Positions 8,447 through 17,233 of a stretch of DNA of 64,000 nt are shown one piece after another. The notes beneath the pieces are model-generated. The model did not search any database and had not been told where the DNA came from. It saw nothing but the letters and a program-made list of their open reading frames with translations. The position numbers and the translations under genes were made by a program. The first letter of the stretch is position 1. Each line of letters opens with the position of its first letter. The stretch is from Candidatus Methanogaster sp. Its GTDB lineage: Archaea; Halobacteriota; Methanosarcinia; Methanosarcinales; Methanogasteraceae. The stretch lies in assembly GCA_003194445.1 (NCBI GenBank), contig PQXF01000009.1, positions 1-64,000 on the forward strand, in the 5' to 3' direction.

Positions 8447-11400
8447 TTAGCCCTCGATCTCCACAATGATCTCGCCAGCGTATGGCAGCGCGTTATCTTC
8501 GATGAGTAGTTGTTCTATCCCGGTCACCTCAGCTCCCGTTGCTCCTTTTACTTCCACACCATCCGGCACCGTCTTCGTTAGCACGATTCGTTTAACATAA
8601 TCCACTCCGTTTGTTCCCTCGATAACGGCAGCCAGTTGTGAGATGTAAACATTCTCTCCGAAATCCCAGCCTGTGCCCATCTGTCCCCCTTTGAGTGGGT
8701 GCAGAAATGTTGTTAGTCTCTCCTTTATCCGGTTTGAAACGATATTTGTTTCGCCTACAGATACCGGCTTAACACTCACACGCACGTTGACTTTTGTGTA
8801 ATCAGGACCAACTACCTCTATCCGGTCAGTAATCGTCAAGAAAGCCCGATCTTTCAGATAATGTTCAACCAGGTCTAGAAGACTTGCATCAGGAAGTGGA
8901 GTGTCGTCCTCGCATACCGGAACAATGATGACCGTTATCATGCCGTTTGCCACCATACACTTTGCCCTTGCCACATACTGCGAAGCTTCCTCCGCGAGCC
9001 ACTCAAAATCCTCTATAGTAACAGCACGGTCTCTGTTTTTGATCGTATGTGGACCCCGGTTGAGCATACTATCGAGAGTTTCCTGGTTCATCCCGCCTGA
9101 TGATGGGACGTGATTGGTCACACTGTCGATGTTTGGAATCGCTTTTTTAAGCGACGTGACCACTCCCGCCCCCATTTCGCCTCGTGTGCCACCGCCACTC
9201 CGGTATCGCTGTGCAACGATGTTGTTCATCCCTTTCGTTGGCACCATCCCCCTTGATCCATCTCCGAATGTTATCGTTCCATTCGCTCGATCCAGAATGT
9301 AATGCCTGCTTAATGGACCTGATAGGAAAAAATTCCCTACTTCAACCCATCTGACCCATACTTCCTTCACCTCGCCGGATTCTTCCACAATCCTCAGAGC
9401 ATCTTTGCCCCCACTGGATTCTATGGCGTTTATCTCATCTTCGGAAGGAATGTCAAGCTCTTTTACTTCGATGATCTGCCCTTTGAGCAAGGGCTTATTC
9501 GAAAAAGCGAGTGTGTGATCAGGCTCTCCATTCCCGGAACCAAGAACCTCCCCCATTATCGTCACATTGTTCAAAGCCCGGACCGTGTTTGGGAAGATGC
9601 CTTTCAATTTTGGGCACGATACCCACATCCCATCGTTAAGCTTCACTCTGATCCAGTACATCTCCCTTTCGAACTCAGAGGTCTTCTTAATCTTCGGAGG
9701 AACGATAAAACGTACGATTCCAGTCGTTCTGAAGGAGTCTGTCTCATCCTCCACATTAAAGTCCTCCCAGAACGCGCCGTTGTAATGTGCCCATGTAAGA
9801 CCGTTTGCTTCGTCTTCCGGTTTGAACTCGCCGTGATGATCCGGATCTTTGATCCTTACCGGATTTTCGCCATAGAGAGTCTCTTTGACCGCAAAAAGGA
9901 GTGTTATGGGGGTGTTTGACACGTTTTCCTCAAATCCTATATACAGAGCTGGCATCCCCCCGGACATTAACTCATAAGGTTCTTCCGGATCCGTTAGGCG
10001 CAGATCTTTGCACTGGAAATTGTTGATCGCCTTTATCGTTCCGGGTTTTGCACCCATATAACTGTATGAGATCTTTATAGACTGTACGGATGGTGGTCTG
10101 AACGCAGGTGGTTCATATTCAAGCCCGAATGTAACCCCCTCCATGGCATCTCTAACCTTCTTCTCGGGTTTTTTCAGTCTGCCTGAGAGATTTTTTACGA
10201 TGTCGTCGATCTTCTTTGTTTCAAGTTTTCCCGCGGTTCCGTAAGTACGGTCCGATATAATTCTTGCTCGTACCCACCTATTTAACACCCCGTTGATCTC
10301 CATAGCTGGTATGTGCGGGCATGAGCCTATCACGACCCGATCGGATTTCGTAAAAGACCCGGTTCTGTCCGTAACCTTCAGTGTTCCCCATCCCCTTCCA
10401 TTCCAGTACTCCCATCGGAGTGTGACCACAGTATCTTTGATTTCAGTCTCAAGTTCAATGTCCAGTGTTATTTCAGACCCTTTTTTTGAAAACACTTCGT
10501 TTGAACATATATAGAACGCGTCATTTCTTCTCGGTTCGTTTCCGAATGGATAAAAACCTTTTTTCACCTCTACCGGAATATTATTAAAAAACGCTGCCTC
10601 TGGCAAGATATTTTCAACGGTCACATCCACGGATATCCTCGAAATCGCGGGGAGTTTCGCACCTCTGGCGACCATGCCATCCTGCGGTCCGACCAGCAAC
10701 CAGAAATTCTCTTCACCTCCAATTAAAGATCGTTTCAGCCTTCTGATCGGGATTGTTATGGCAAGCTCTCCATCAGGAGATATATCTCCAAAATCAGGGC
10801 GGTTAACGCGGTTGCCCGTACCATCACGCCATCGGCTGAAATACCCGGGCGTGATGTCAGACCCTTCGATATGGATCGTTAACTCCGAAGGCGGTCTGCG
10901 CAGGTCCAGCATGGCAGCATCACCGATGCAGAGTATATGATCAAATGCCCTCTCGTCCACATCGCCACCAAATACCATGAATCCGTCCTTAGTATCATCG
11001 CTACCAGACACAACCGCCGAATGATCTGTGTACGCGTCTTTCCATGGATTGAGTGATATGACCGCACCAGGTCTGGCTGCAACCACACTCAGACTCTCTA
11101 CGGTCTCAAAGATCACGTCCGGGTCATCCGATGACGCTATCCGCGTGCGTGCAGGAACATATGCACCCCTTGAACCCTCTGTCAAATAAAACGTCAACGA
11201 AACACACGACGGTCTGGCAGGCAGCGGATCCATCCCCGCGAAGTCGAGGAAGGCGAGACTATGATTTTCCGGTATCTTGTTGAACTGGTTTATCAGAAAC
11301 TCCATCCTCTTTGAAAAGAGTTTTAAAATTACCAGACCCGGATCATCCGGATTGAAATAGTCTGCATCATCGTCCGGAATATCCAGTTCAGGGCAGTAAC

Positions 11401-11476
11401 TTCTCGCAAGTTCCAGTGCCTGCCTGTAGATATCTTCAGAAGTTCTGTTATCCAGCACGGGTGTCTTGATCGCCAT
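8447..11476 (-). CDS. Large baseplate J-like wedge protein (Afp12-type)
   Basis: This 1009-residue protein has the N-terminal motif IYRQALELARSYCPELDIPDD...PDDPGLVILKLFSKRMEFLINQFNKIPE. A long β-rich middle (about 100-650) contains repeated WEYWNGRGWGTL/THYNGAFWEDF-like modules. A C-terminal baseplate-J core follows (ILDRANGTITFGDGSRG, FEWLAEEASQYVARAK, ISQLAAVIEGTNGVDYV). This matches the putative baseplate assembly family of eCIS loci. Such proteins form the wedges around the spike and transmit the contraction signal. The stop codon sits next to the gp25-like gene start. Confidence 0.88.
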   Translation of the reverse strand: MAIKTPVLDNRTSEDIYRQALELARSYCPELDIPDDDADYFNPDDPGLVILKLFSKRMEFLINQFNKIPENHSLAFLDFAGMDPLPARPSCVSLTFYLTEGSRGAYVPARTRIASSDDPDVIFETVESLSVVAARPGAVISLNPWKDAYTDHSAVVSGSDDTKDGFMVFGGDVDERAFDHILCIGDAAMLDLRRPPSELTIHIEGSDITPGYFSRWRDGTGNRVNRPDFGDISPDGELAITIPIRRLKRSLIGGEENFWLLVGPQDGMVARGAKLPAISRISVDVTVENILPEAAFFNNIPVEVKKGFYPFGNEPRRNDAFYICSNEVFSKKGSEITLDIELETEIKDTVVTLRWEYWNGRGWGTLKVTDRTGSFTKSDRVVIGSCPHIPAMEINGVLNRWVRARIISDRTYGTAGKLETKKIDDIVKNLSGRLKKPEKKVRDAMEGVTFGLEYEPPAFRPPSVQSIKISYSYMGAKPGTIKAINNFQCKDLRLTDPEEPYELMSGGMPALYIGFEENVSNTPITLLFAVKETLYGENPVRIKDPDHHGEFKPEDEANGLTWAHYNGAFWEDFNVEDETDSFRTTGIVRFIVPPKIKKTSEFEREMYWIRVKLNDGMWVSCPKLKGIFPNTVRALNNVTIMGEVLGSGNGEPDHTLAFSNKPLLKGQIIEVKELDIPSEDEINAIESSGGKDALRIVEESGEVKEVWVRWVEVGNFFLSGPLSRHYILDRANGTITFGDGSRGMVPTKGMNNIVAQRYRSGGGTRGEMGAGVVTSLKKAIPNIDSVTNHVPSSGGMNQETLDSMLNRGPHTIKNRDRAVTIEDFEWLAEEASQYVARAKCMVANGMITVIIVPVCEDDTPLPDASLLDLVEHYLKDRAFLTITDRIEVVGPDYTKVNVRVSVKPVSVGETNIVSNRIKERLTTFLHPLKGGQMGTGWDFGENVYISQLAAVIEGTNGVDYVKRIVLTKTVPDGVEVKGATGAEVTGIEQLLIEDNALPYAGEIIVEIEG

Positions 11477-11875
11477 CTACCCCCTCCCGAGATAAAACGG
11501 ATACACGATGTTGTATCGCGTGTTTGTCGTGATAATCCGGTACTCAATGCTGATATTCAATCGGTCAACATCCTTGCTATCCGCATCGGCATCGACCCTT
11601 ATGAGCTCTATCCTCGGTTCCCATTTCTTCAAAGCTTCTTCGATATAAAATATCGCAAGGGACGCGGTGGACGTATCATTTATTGAAAATTCAAGTTCCT
11701 GAATCCCGCATCCAAAATCAGGACGCATGACCCGCTCTCCTTTTGCCGTACCGAGGATCAACATTATGGATTCCCTGATAGATTCGTCATATCCGGACCA
11801 GGCGATCTTGCCATCCTCGACCCTCCACGGAAAGCTTAACCCAACTCCAAGAAAATCTCTTTTCATGCACCTCAC
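11477..11875 (-). CDS. gp25-like baseplate wedge protein (Afp9-type)
   Basis: A 132-residue protein with the GPW/gp25 fold signature: FLGVGLSFPWRV at the N-terminus, then ESIMLILGTAKGERVMRPDFGCGIQELEF and a C-terminal β-hairpin. The E-R-x-x-R-P-x-F-G-C-G stretch is the most conserved part of the family. The family was once called a lysozyme, but in contractile tails it is a structural wedge protein. Met4 (11866) is an alternative start. It overlaps the PAAR gene by 4 bases. Confidence 0.92.
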   Translation of the reverse strand: MRCMKRDFLGVGLSFPWRVEDGKIAWSGYDESIRESIMLILGTAKGERVMRPDFGCGIQELEFSINDTSTASLAIFYIEEALKKWEPRIELIRVDADADSKDVDRLNISIEYRIITTNTRYNIVYPFYLGRG

Positions 11876-12264
11876 CCGATAAATACCGTTCCTACTGCCA
11901 TTACAGTTCCGGCTGGTAGATCCGAAGGATCATTACACGTCATTGCCATATCGCCACTCCTTGCCGCCATTTTTCCATTTATCGCAACGGTAACACTGCC
12001 CATTTTTATTGTTCCCTTGTTTGAGGGCGGATTCTGAAACGGACCGCCTTGCGGTATATGTGGCGGAAGATTTGTTGCAGTTGAATCGACAGTCGCAGCC
12101 GGCATACCCATGATCTTCACATCCTGACTCAAGCCGTTATCTATGATACCTATAAACGGATGTGGTAGCGGTGTTGGCACCGGACCTCCCGGTGACGGTA
12201 TGTTGACAATATGCATGTCTGTTGCAATTATTCGATCCCCCTGTTTGGCTGCTGGTAGTCCCAT
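11872..12264 (-). CDS. PAAR-like spike-tip protein (DUF4150/Afp10-type)
   Basis: A 130-residue protein with a PAAR-like fold: an AAKQGDRIIATDMHIVN start, the Pro-rich segment VPTPLPHPFIG and the repeated pattern GSVTVAINGKMAARSGDMAMTC. PAAR proteins cap the spike with a sharp, usually metal-binding tip. The His, Asp and Cys residues in DMHIVNI, LPHPF and AMTCNDP are candidates for that metal site. The gene follows the spike gene directly. Confidence 0.9.
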   Translation of the reverse strand: MGLPAAKQGDRIIATDMHIVNIPSPGGPVPTPLPHPFIGIIDNGLSQDVKIMGMPAATVDSTATNLPPHIPQGGPFQNPPSNKGTIKMGSVTVAINGKMAARSGDMAMTCNDPSDLPAGTVMAVGTVFIG

Positions 12265-12266
12265 GA

Positions 12267-12902
12267 TTAGTTGATGTTTACTGTTGCCCCTTTGATGTTC
12301 ATAGTTCCGGATGCCTTCAGATCCATCCCGGTAGATGCTTCAACTTTTGCTGAAGTCGATGCTTTTACCTCGAAATCATTCGCATTTATGCTAATCTTCC
12401 CATTTGGTGCGGATATCTCGATATCTTTGTCTGATTTGAAAGAAAGCTTGTTACTCTTTGTATCGATGGTTATTGTATTGTTTCCGGTTTTGTCCGCTAT
12501 CTCGATTTTTTCCGTCCCTTCTGTGTCATCAATAGTTATCGTGTGCCCGCTCCTGGATTTGATCATTCGTATATTGTTCTTGCCGTCGCTGTTTGTTTCG
12601 GGCGGTAAATCGACGCCATTCCACAGCGATCCTATGACATAGGGCATATTTACGTCGCCATGCTCAAAGACCACGAGTACCTCATCATCAACCTCTGGCA
12701 GAATGAAGATCCCTCGTTCTTTGCCTGCCATCGGAGACGCAACTCTCGCCCACGCGGATTCGTCATCGGTGCTCAGCCAGGGAAATTTCACTTTAACCCT
12801 TCCGATTCCATCGGGATCTTTATTATTTGTTACAATTCCTACAACAACGCCATGCACTACCGATACATCGTCCCTGTATTCTATGATATCCAGTAAACTC
12901 AC
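12267..12902 (-). CDS. gp5/VgrG-like spike protein (OB fold plus β-helix)
   Basis: The 211-residue protein has an OB domain at about 15-100 (VVGIVTNNKDPDGIGRVKVKF ... DDEVLVVFEHGDVNMPYVIG) that is diagnostic of gp5/VgrG/baseplate V proteins. A run of short β-strand repeats follows (NTITIDTKSN, KDIEISAPNG, KISINAND, KVEASTG, DLKASGTMNIKGATVNIN), predicted to form the trimeric β-helical needle. It is separate from the hub gene, with a 4-base overlap, whereas VgrG and Afp8 join both in one chain. Confidence 0.9.
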   Translation of the reverse strand: MSLLDIIEYRDDVSVVHGVVVGIVTNNKDPDGIGRVKVKFPWLSTDDESAWARVASPMAGKERGIFILPEVDDEVLVVFEHGDVNMPYVIGSLWNGVDLPPETNSDGKNNIRMIKSRSGHTITIDDTEGTEKIEIADKTGNNTITIDTKSNKLSFKSDKDIEISAPNGKISINANDFEVKASTSAKVEASTGMDLKASGTMNIKGATVNIN

Positions 12903-13951
12903 ACGCCAGTCCTCCTGACATTAAATGACGTAGTATATCCGGTGTTATCGATCGTGTGGAATGTCGAAGTGATATAGTAGCTGCCACTGAATCTGCCAAG
13001 CCCTACAAGCTCGACAGTCCTGCCAGCCCTGATTTCGGGGATACCGGTACATCGCCCACTCCCTGTTACGGATTTGACAATATGTGTATTATACGTGGCA
13101 ATGGCAATCTTCTCCGCGTCGGTTGCATCCAGAAGGTACTCGTTTACAACGGCGGACGATGATTTACCAAATGCCGATTCGGTCAGCTCTGTGCCGGTCT
13201 TTTCAGCCGCCATCTTCGAGACCTCATCACCCTTACGTGCCGTCGCTGATATTGGTTCTTTCTTCATGAAATCCCATCCCTGTACCGTGATCTCAGTGCC
13301 TCTGTATCGGGCACTTAATTTAGCGGAAAATTCAATAAGATCGGCTTTGTATTCAAGGGCAATAGATGCCGAGTCTCCTTCTTTTCCCGGTCTGAAATAT
13401 AACGTCCTGTCATCAACATATACCTCGTATCGGATGCGCCTCGCTCTTTCCAGTAAAAATCCAAGGTCGCTCTGGTTGTTCTGGTATATATGCGGATAGG
13501 TGATCCCGGTATTCGTCACATTCGCGGAAAGCCCCCAGTCGCCAGCGATCATGGATGCTATATCACTGTCCTTCATATCAGAAAACGTTCGTCTCTTTGT
13601 ACCGAAACGAAGCCGGTGTAATCTATCATAACCTCTAACTTCGATAATCGACATATTTTCACCAAAGAAGGGCTCTACGGAAGTGATCTCGCCAACTATC
13701 ATCAACACCTCATCGTCCATACCCATATACAATTTAACCTCCCTGCCCAGGCCGAACTGTTCAAGGTCTATAAATTTCAGGGTACCTTCTTTAAAATCGT
13801 AGATCGAGAGTTTGAGAACAAACATAGATGCCATGTTGATCTCTTCTTCGAACCGCACACTCTCAACGGCAGCCAGTGTATCATACGAAAGTTCGACGCC
13901 GTCGACCTCAATTTTGAAAGTCGGGACCGTTAAAAGTGTTTCTGCTGACAA
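12899..13951 (-). CDS. gp27-like hub protein (phage late control D family)
   Basis: The 350-residue protein starts with a β-barrel (TVPTFKIEVDGVELSYDTLAAVESVRFEEEINMASMFVL). It includes VEVYVDDRTLYFRPG-like and EFSAKLSARYRGTEITVQGWD segments, and ends with a domain around GRTVELVGLGRFSGSYYITST. This layout is that of the gp27/late-control-D hub which holds the spike and bridges it to the tube. It is followed directly by the OB-fold spike gene, so the two would assemble the Afp8/VgrG equivalent from separate chains. Confidence 0.9.
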   Translation of the reverse strand: MSAETLLTVPTFKIEVDGVELSYDTLAAVESVRFEEEINMASMFVLKLSIYDFKEGTLKFIDLEQFGLGREVKLYMGMDDEVLMIVGEITSVEPFFGENMSIIEVRGYDRLHRLRFGTKRRTFSDMKDSDIASMIAGDWGLSANVTNTGITYPHIYQNNQSDLGFLLERARRIRYEVYVDDRTLYFRPGKEGDSASIALEYKADLIEFSAKLSARYRGTEITVQGWDFMKKEPISATARKGDEVSKMAAEKTGTELTESAFGKSSSAVVNEYLLDATDAEKIAIATYNTHIVKSVTGSGRCTGIPEIRAGRTVELVGLGRFSGSYYITSTFHTIDNTGYTTSFNVRRTGV

Positions 13952-13963
13952 AAGTGTAGACTC

Positions 13964-14635
13964 CTAATCCGGTATTATTATAACTCTCCCGATATCCTCC
14001 GAACGCGGGAAATTGAGCGGGTCGGTTATATTGTTTGCCTCTGCAACCTCCCTCCACAATGCCGGGTCCTTCAGTTCTTTTGCTGCTATAATGTCCAGCC
14101 TATCCCCTTCTATGACCGTTCTGACCTTCCTGCACGCCTCGACACCTTTATACTCCAGTATATCCCTTGCGCCAAGGACGGGCTTCATAGTGATGGTCAC
14201 TTTTGCCCTGACCGGAGTACCATCTGACAGAAACATGACGAAGTTTGTATCCACTTTTTCTATAACGCATTTAAAATTGAATTTCCCCCAGCTGAATAGA
14301 CACACTGGCGGTCGTCTACTGTCTTTACCAGCAGTAGACGGAATCCCGAGTTCGGTGATTCGTTTTGTTCCTGCAATCTTTTTAACCTTCCCTGCCTGTC
14401 TGACTTCATGATCCTCCCTGACATCAACGCCAGCTTCATAAGTGTCGAACCATAGATCTTTGATGGTTAAACTCTCAAAGTTTGATCCCCCGAAAGTAGG
14501 AATTATGCCACGGTCACCAGTCCATGTGACACTTAACTTGTGGTCATACTCTCTCGGATTAAACATGACCTCTATAGTCTTTTCTTCTATTTTTTTACCA
14601 TCATCATCTAAAACGTATATTCTGGCTCGTTCCAT
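13964..14635 (-). CDS. LysM-containing tube-baseplate adaptor (Afp7-type)
   Basis: A 223-residue protein: the first 150 residues match the CIS tube-protein family (VMFNPREYDHKLSVTWT ... LWFDTYEAGVDVRE ... FKCVIEKVDTNFVMFLSDGTPVRAKVTI). The last 50 form a LysM domain (GDRLDIIAAKELKDPALWREVAEANNI ... RVIIIPD). In characterised injection systems this protein connects the hub to the tube. The gene ends 12 bases before the hub gene start. Confidence 0.92.
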   Translation of the reverse strand: MERARIYVLDDDGKKIEEKTIEVMFNPREYDHKLSVTWTGDRGIIPTFGGSNFESLTIKDLWFDTYEAGVDVREDHEVRQAGKVKKIAGTKRITELGIPSTAGKDSRRPPVCLFSWGKFNFKCVIEKVDTNFVMFLSDGTPVRAKVTITMKPVLGARDILEYKGVEACRKVRTVIEGDRLDIIAAKELKDPALWREVAEANNITDPLNFPRSEDIGRVIIIPD

Positions 14636-15793
14636 TTATCTAAACCCCCTGCGCTCTTTTTCGATCATAATTCTCTTCTCAATTATCCGGTATACTTCGT
14701 TTGCAATCACGTCGATTCCACCACTCGTTTTCTCAGAAATATCCTTATCAGAGATCTTTTCAGACAGCTCTGACGAAATGTCTTTCTTTATGGTCAACTC
14801 CTTTGTATGCTCCAAGTCGTCTTTTGCATCGACCATTGTAGACTTTCTAAGAACCAGATCAGGTGCTCCCGTGGCGGGCGCCTTTGTTAGGTTGATGTGT
14901 CTTTCAGGAAAATTCGTCATGGGAGGTGCATGCCCAGGCCGTCTTTGCATCACGGTCTCCGGAACACTACCCGGTGATTCGTGATGTGATAACACGCTAT
15001 CCGGTCTCTGTTTTATCGTACGTTGGTACCCAATCTGTTTTCCAAGTATGGTATCTGCGAACGTTTCTGAAACTGCCATCTCCGGTTCACCGAAGTGTCC
15101 TGGTCTTTGCATCACGGTCTCCGGAACACTACCCGGTGATTCGTGATCTGATAACACGCTATCCGGTCTCTGTTTTATCGTACGTTGGTACCCAATCTGT
15201 TTTCCAAGTATGGTATCTGCGAACGTTCCTGAAACTGCCATCTCCGGTTCACCGAAGTGTCCTGGTCTTTGCATCACGGTCTCCGGAACACTACCTGATG
15301 ATTCGTGATCTGATAACGCGCTCTCCGCTCTATTTTTTATCGTACGTTGGTACCCAATCATCCGGTTCGTTTCGAAGAATTTCGTCCTTGTTATCAGATG
15401 CGGTCGCGATATATTCTTCGTGAACAGAGCAGTGTTCTCAAACCCCGATTCCCTGTCACCTGATGTTTGTTCCGGCTGCGTGGTGGCATTTAAATATTGG
15501 TGGGTGTATTTCATAAGGTACTTATTTATCACTCTTGTGATGTTGATGGTTGCCAGTATCCCCATACCCCCCGTACCTCCTGGTCTTAAGAATATCAGGT
15601 ATGGCGTTTTACCTGATCTGATGCGAACCCCGTATTTGCGGGCAACCCCTTCGGAAAAGGATAGACCGGATGTCTTTATTTCCGAGATGCTTGAGGGTTT
15701 GCTTTGTAATATTCTGAAATTTCTATCCATGCAGTTTAGAGTATATCCGACGAACCGGGGTATCTTTTCAGTCCCATATTCGGGTGATGCCAT
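14636..15793 (-). CDS. Repeat-containing protein of unknown role in the eCIS operon
   Basis: This 385-residue protein has no family I can name with certainty. Residues 1-100 look globular (SGLSFSEGVARKYGVRIRSGKTPYLIFLRP ... VINKYLMKYTHQYL). Residues about 145-290 hold nearly three copies of a 54-residue unit. A charged helical stretch follows, and the end DVIANEVYRIIEKRIMIEKERRG is amphipathic. The gene lies between a tube gene and the LysM adaptor and overlaps the upstream tube gene by 26 bases, so Met18 (15742) is a possible later start. It occupies the slot of Afp6 and could be a tube-baseplate linker or a length determinant. This is inference from position. Confidence 0.65.
   Translation of the reverse strand: MASPEYGTEKIPRFVGYTLNCMDRNFRILQSKPSSISEIKTSGLSFSEGVARKYGVRIRSGKTPYLIFLRPGGTGGMGILATINITRVINKYLMKYTHQYLNATTQPEQTSGDRESGFENTALFTKNISRPHLITRTKFFETNRMIGYQRTIKNRAESALSDHESSGSVPETVMQRPGHFGEPEMAVSGTFADTILGKQIGYQRTIKQRPDSVLSDHESPGSVPETVMQRPGHFGEPEMAVSETFADTILGKQIGYQRTIKQRPDSVLSHHESPGSVPETVMQRRPGHAPPMTNFPERHINLTKAPATGAPDLVLRKSTMVDAKDDLEHTKELTIKKDISSELSEKISDKDISEKTSGGIDVIANEVYRIIEKRIMIEKERRGFR
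14936..15360. repeat. 162-bp in-frame tandem repeats, nearly three copies
   Basis: The string tttgcatcacggtctccgg recurs at 14944, 15106 and 15268, an exact 162-bp period (54 codons). The two left units are almost identical at DNA level and the third is more diverged. The repeated peptide includes GYQRTIKQRPDSVLSDHE, GSVPETVMQRPGHFGEP and FADTILGKQI. The near-identity implies recent expansion or homogenisation. Confidence 0.93.
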
Positions 15794-16196
15794 GGTGTGT
15801 CAGCACTATGGTCTCGGTAGCAACGGTGTTACTCGATGCATTGAAAGCCGGACCGTCCCACTTAAATGGGTATGCTTCGGCAAAACCCCATGCACCTACT
15901 ATTACTCCCGACTGGTTGCGAAGATATATTGTGCCGTTTTTCCGGACGATCTTCCCGTGTATCACATCTTGATACCATTTCCATAAGACATCAGAGTCTG
16001 TAAGTCCGTGTTTCAATGTGATATCAGTATATTTCGTTCCCTTGGGAAGCTTATACACGATATCGTTAGCTCCACCTTCTGTTACGGTTTCCACCTCTGT
16101 TTCGATGCTTATGCCCGAGACTTCGGTAAATCCTCCGGCTATGATCCCGTCTATTTCTATCAGGAAATTATAAACGGTATATGGATCCGATCTCAT
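15768..16196 (-). CDS. Contractile tail tube protein, second paralogue (Afp5-type)
   Basis: A 142-residue gp19-like tube protein: DPYTVYNFLIEIDGIIAGGFTEVSGISIETEVETVTEGG ... YTDITLKHGLTDSDVLWKWYQDVIHG ... AYPFKWDGPAFNASSNTVATETIVLTHHGI. Tube proteins stack as hexamers inside the sheath. The gene lies on the baseplate side of the operon, the usual place for the tube-initiator variant. It follows the DUF6760-like gene with a 3-base gap. Confidence 0.93.
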   Translation of the reverse strand: MRSDPYTVYNFLIEIDGIIAGGFTEVSGISIETEVETVTEGGANDIVYKLPKGTKYTDITLKHGLTDSDVLWKWYQDVIHGKIVRKNGTIYLRNQSGVIVGAWGFAEAYPFKWDGPAFNASSNTVATETIVLTHHGITRIWD

Positions 16197-16199
16197 CGT

Positions 16200-16418
16200 T
16201 CACCAGTGTGTTCCAGTTCCATGTGACTGCCCCTCCTTCCGTATATCAAGGATGCTCTTTGTCTCATTTGAGTTAAGTTCCCGATTTATGCGGCTTATTT
16301 CTTCACACCATCGCTGACGCTCCCTGTGTTCCATATTCAGTATGGTTTCGTAGTCCCAGTGAAAGTAGTATGCTAAGAAGGCTACCTCCTCGTAAATCAG
16401 GTCGGAGGGGTAGCGCAC
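16200..16418 (-). CDS. Small DUF6760-like eCIS protein
   Basis: A 72-residue protein, YPSDLIYEEVAFLAYYFHWDYETILNMEHRERQRWCEEISRIN. This short family is regularly encoded between tube genes of contractile injection loci. The HWDYETILNMEHRERQRW motif is its core and resembles the tail-assembly proteins that follow gpG/gpE-like chaperones. It shares one base with the upstream gene, so translation is probably coupled. Its role is not established. Confidence 0.75.
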   Translation of the reverse strand: MRYPSDLIYEEVAFLAYYFHWDYETILNMEHRERQRWCEEISRINRELNSNETKSILDIRKEGQSHGTGTHW

Positions 16419-16783
16419 TACCCCCCCTGGCCGCCCACCTCAACCTCGAACACGTGTTCGCATTTCGGACAAACAGCATTTACCGTATCAGCACCATTTT
16501 CGTTGATCCGGTGATAGAGGTCCTGTAGATAGGCCATGTCGGAGACAAATAGACTCTCGATGACCCTTGGATTAACTACAGAAAGGCTACCAAGCCTTGT
16601 CACTACCCTGGATAGTAGGATGATGCTGAGGTAAGCAGGATTTGTCTGTACTCGGGGATCCTTTAGCGGTAGTATCTCATCCGCCGCCGTAGCTAGGCGC
16701 ATAGCCCCTTCTTTGTGCAGATTTCCCTCATCATCCACATATCCTTGTGGGAGGTTAAATTCAAACTCTGTCTGAAGGCTCAT
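16418..16783 (-). CDS. Tail assembly chaperone-like protein with C-terminal zinc-finger half-site
   Basis: The 121-residue protein begins FEFNLPQGYVDDEGNLHKEGAMRLATAADEI, the pattern of phage tail assembly proteins encoded after the tube gene. It ends TVNAVCPKCEHVFEVEVGG. That C-P-x-C pair is a single knuckle, so zinc binding would need another ligand or a dimer. The start overlaps the stop of the upstream tube gene by 4 bases. A role in tube or baseplate assembly is likely, but I cannot assign the step. Confidence 0.75.
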   Translation of the reverse strand: MSLQTEFEFNLPQGYVDDEGNLHKEGAMRLATAADEILPLKDPRVQTNPAYLSIILLSRVVTRLGSLSVVNPRVIESLFVSDMAYLQDLYHRINENGADTVNAVCPKCEHVFEVEVGGQGG

Positions 16784-17217
16784 TGTGTCCTATCCATCCC
16801 TTCGTGAGCTATTTCCAGTGTTTCTATGGCGACATCATTCCCCTTGGCACTGAGATCAGGGGTATCATACTTGATAGGCCATGCTTCCTTGAATTCCCAG
16901 CGAGCTGCCGCGTTACCTTCTTCGTCCATAAGGACTATAGCTATATTCTTCCTGGAATCGCCCATCTTTCCCTGCATAACCAGTTTTCTCCAGTTGAACA
17001 GCTCCAGAGAGTCGGTAATTCCCCATTTCAGGGTCAAATTCCCGTACTTGGTTAATCCGGGAAGTTTACGGACCGTTGTATCTTCGTTTCCTTCCCTATA
17101 CTCTACCGGATCAGTGCTGATATCCGGAATCGTGACATCACTGAATCCTGCCTGGGTGATTCCATCGATTTCAAGCAGAAATCTGGAATTTCTGTAGGGA
17201 TCCTTTCTTTCTGACAT
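16780..17217 (-). CDS. Contractile tail tube protein, main paralogue (Afp1-type)
   Basis: A 145-residue gp19-like tube protein: DPYRNSRFLLEIDGITQAGFSDVTIPDISTDPVEYREGNE ... GNLTLKWGITDSLELFNWRKLVMQG ... AWPIKYDTPDLSAKGNDVAIETLEIAHEG. It is clearly paralogous to the gene at 15768-16196, and both share the tandem order β-core, Lys-Trp-Gly-Ile/Leu-Thr-Asp loop and E-T-hydrophobic C-terminus. It is encoded directly after the sheath and is the best candidate for the bulk tube subunit. Confidence 0.94.
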   Translation of the reverse strand: MSERKDPYRNSRFLLEIDGITQAGFSDVTIPDISTDPVEYREGNEDTTVRKLPGLTKYGNLTLKWGITDSLELFNWRKLVMQGKMGDSRKNIAIVLMDEEGNAAARWEFKEAWPIKYDTPDLSAKGNDVAIETLEIAHEGMDRTQ

Positions 17218-17233
17218 ATTTATCCTCCTCTAA

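Noticed and set aside
14936-15360. Regularly spaced repeats looked like a CRISPR array
   Set aside because: The repeats are 162 bp, contiguous and in frame with one coding gene. There are no spacers of uniform length and no cas genes nearby.
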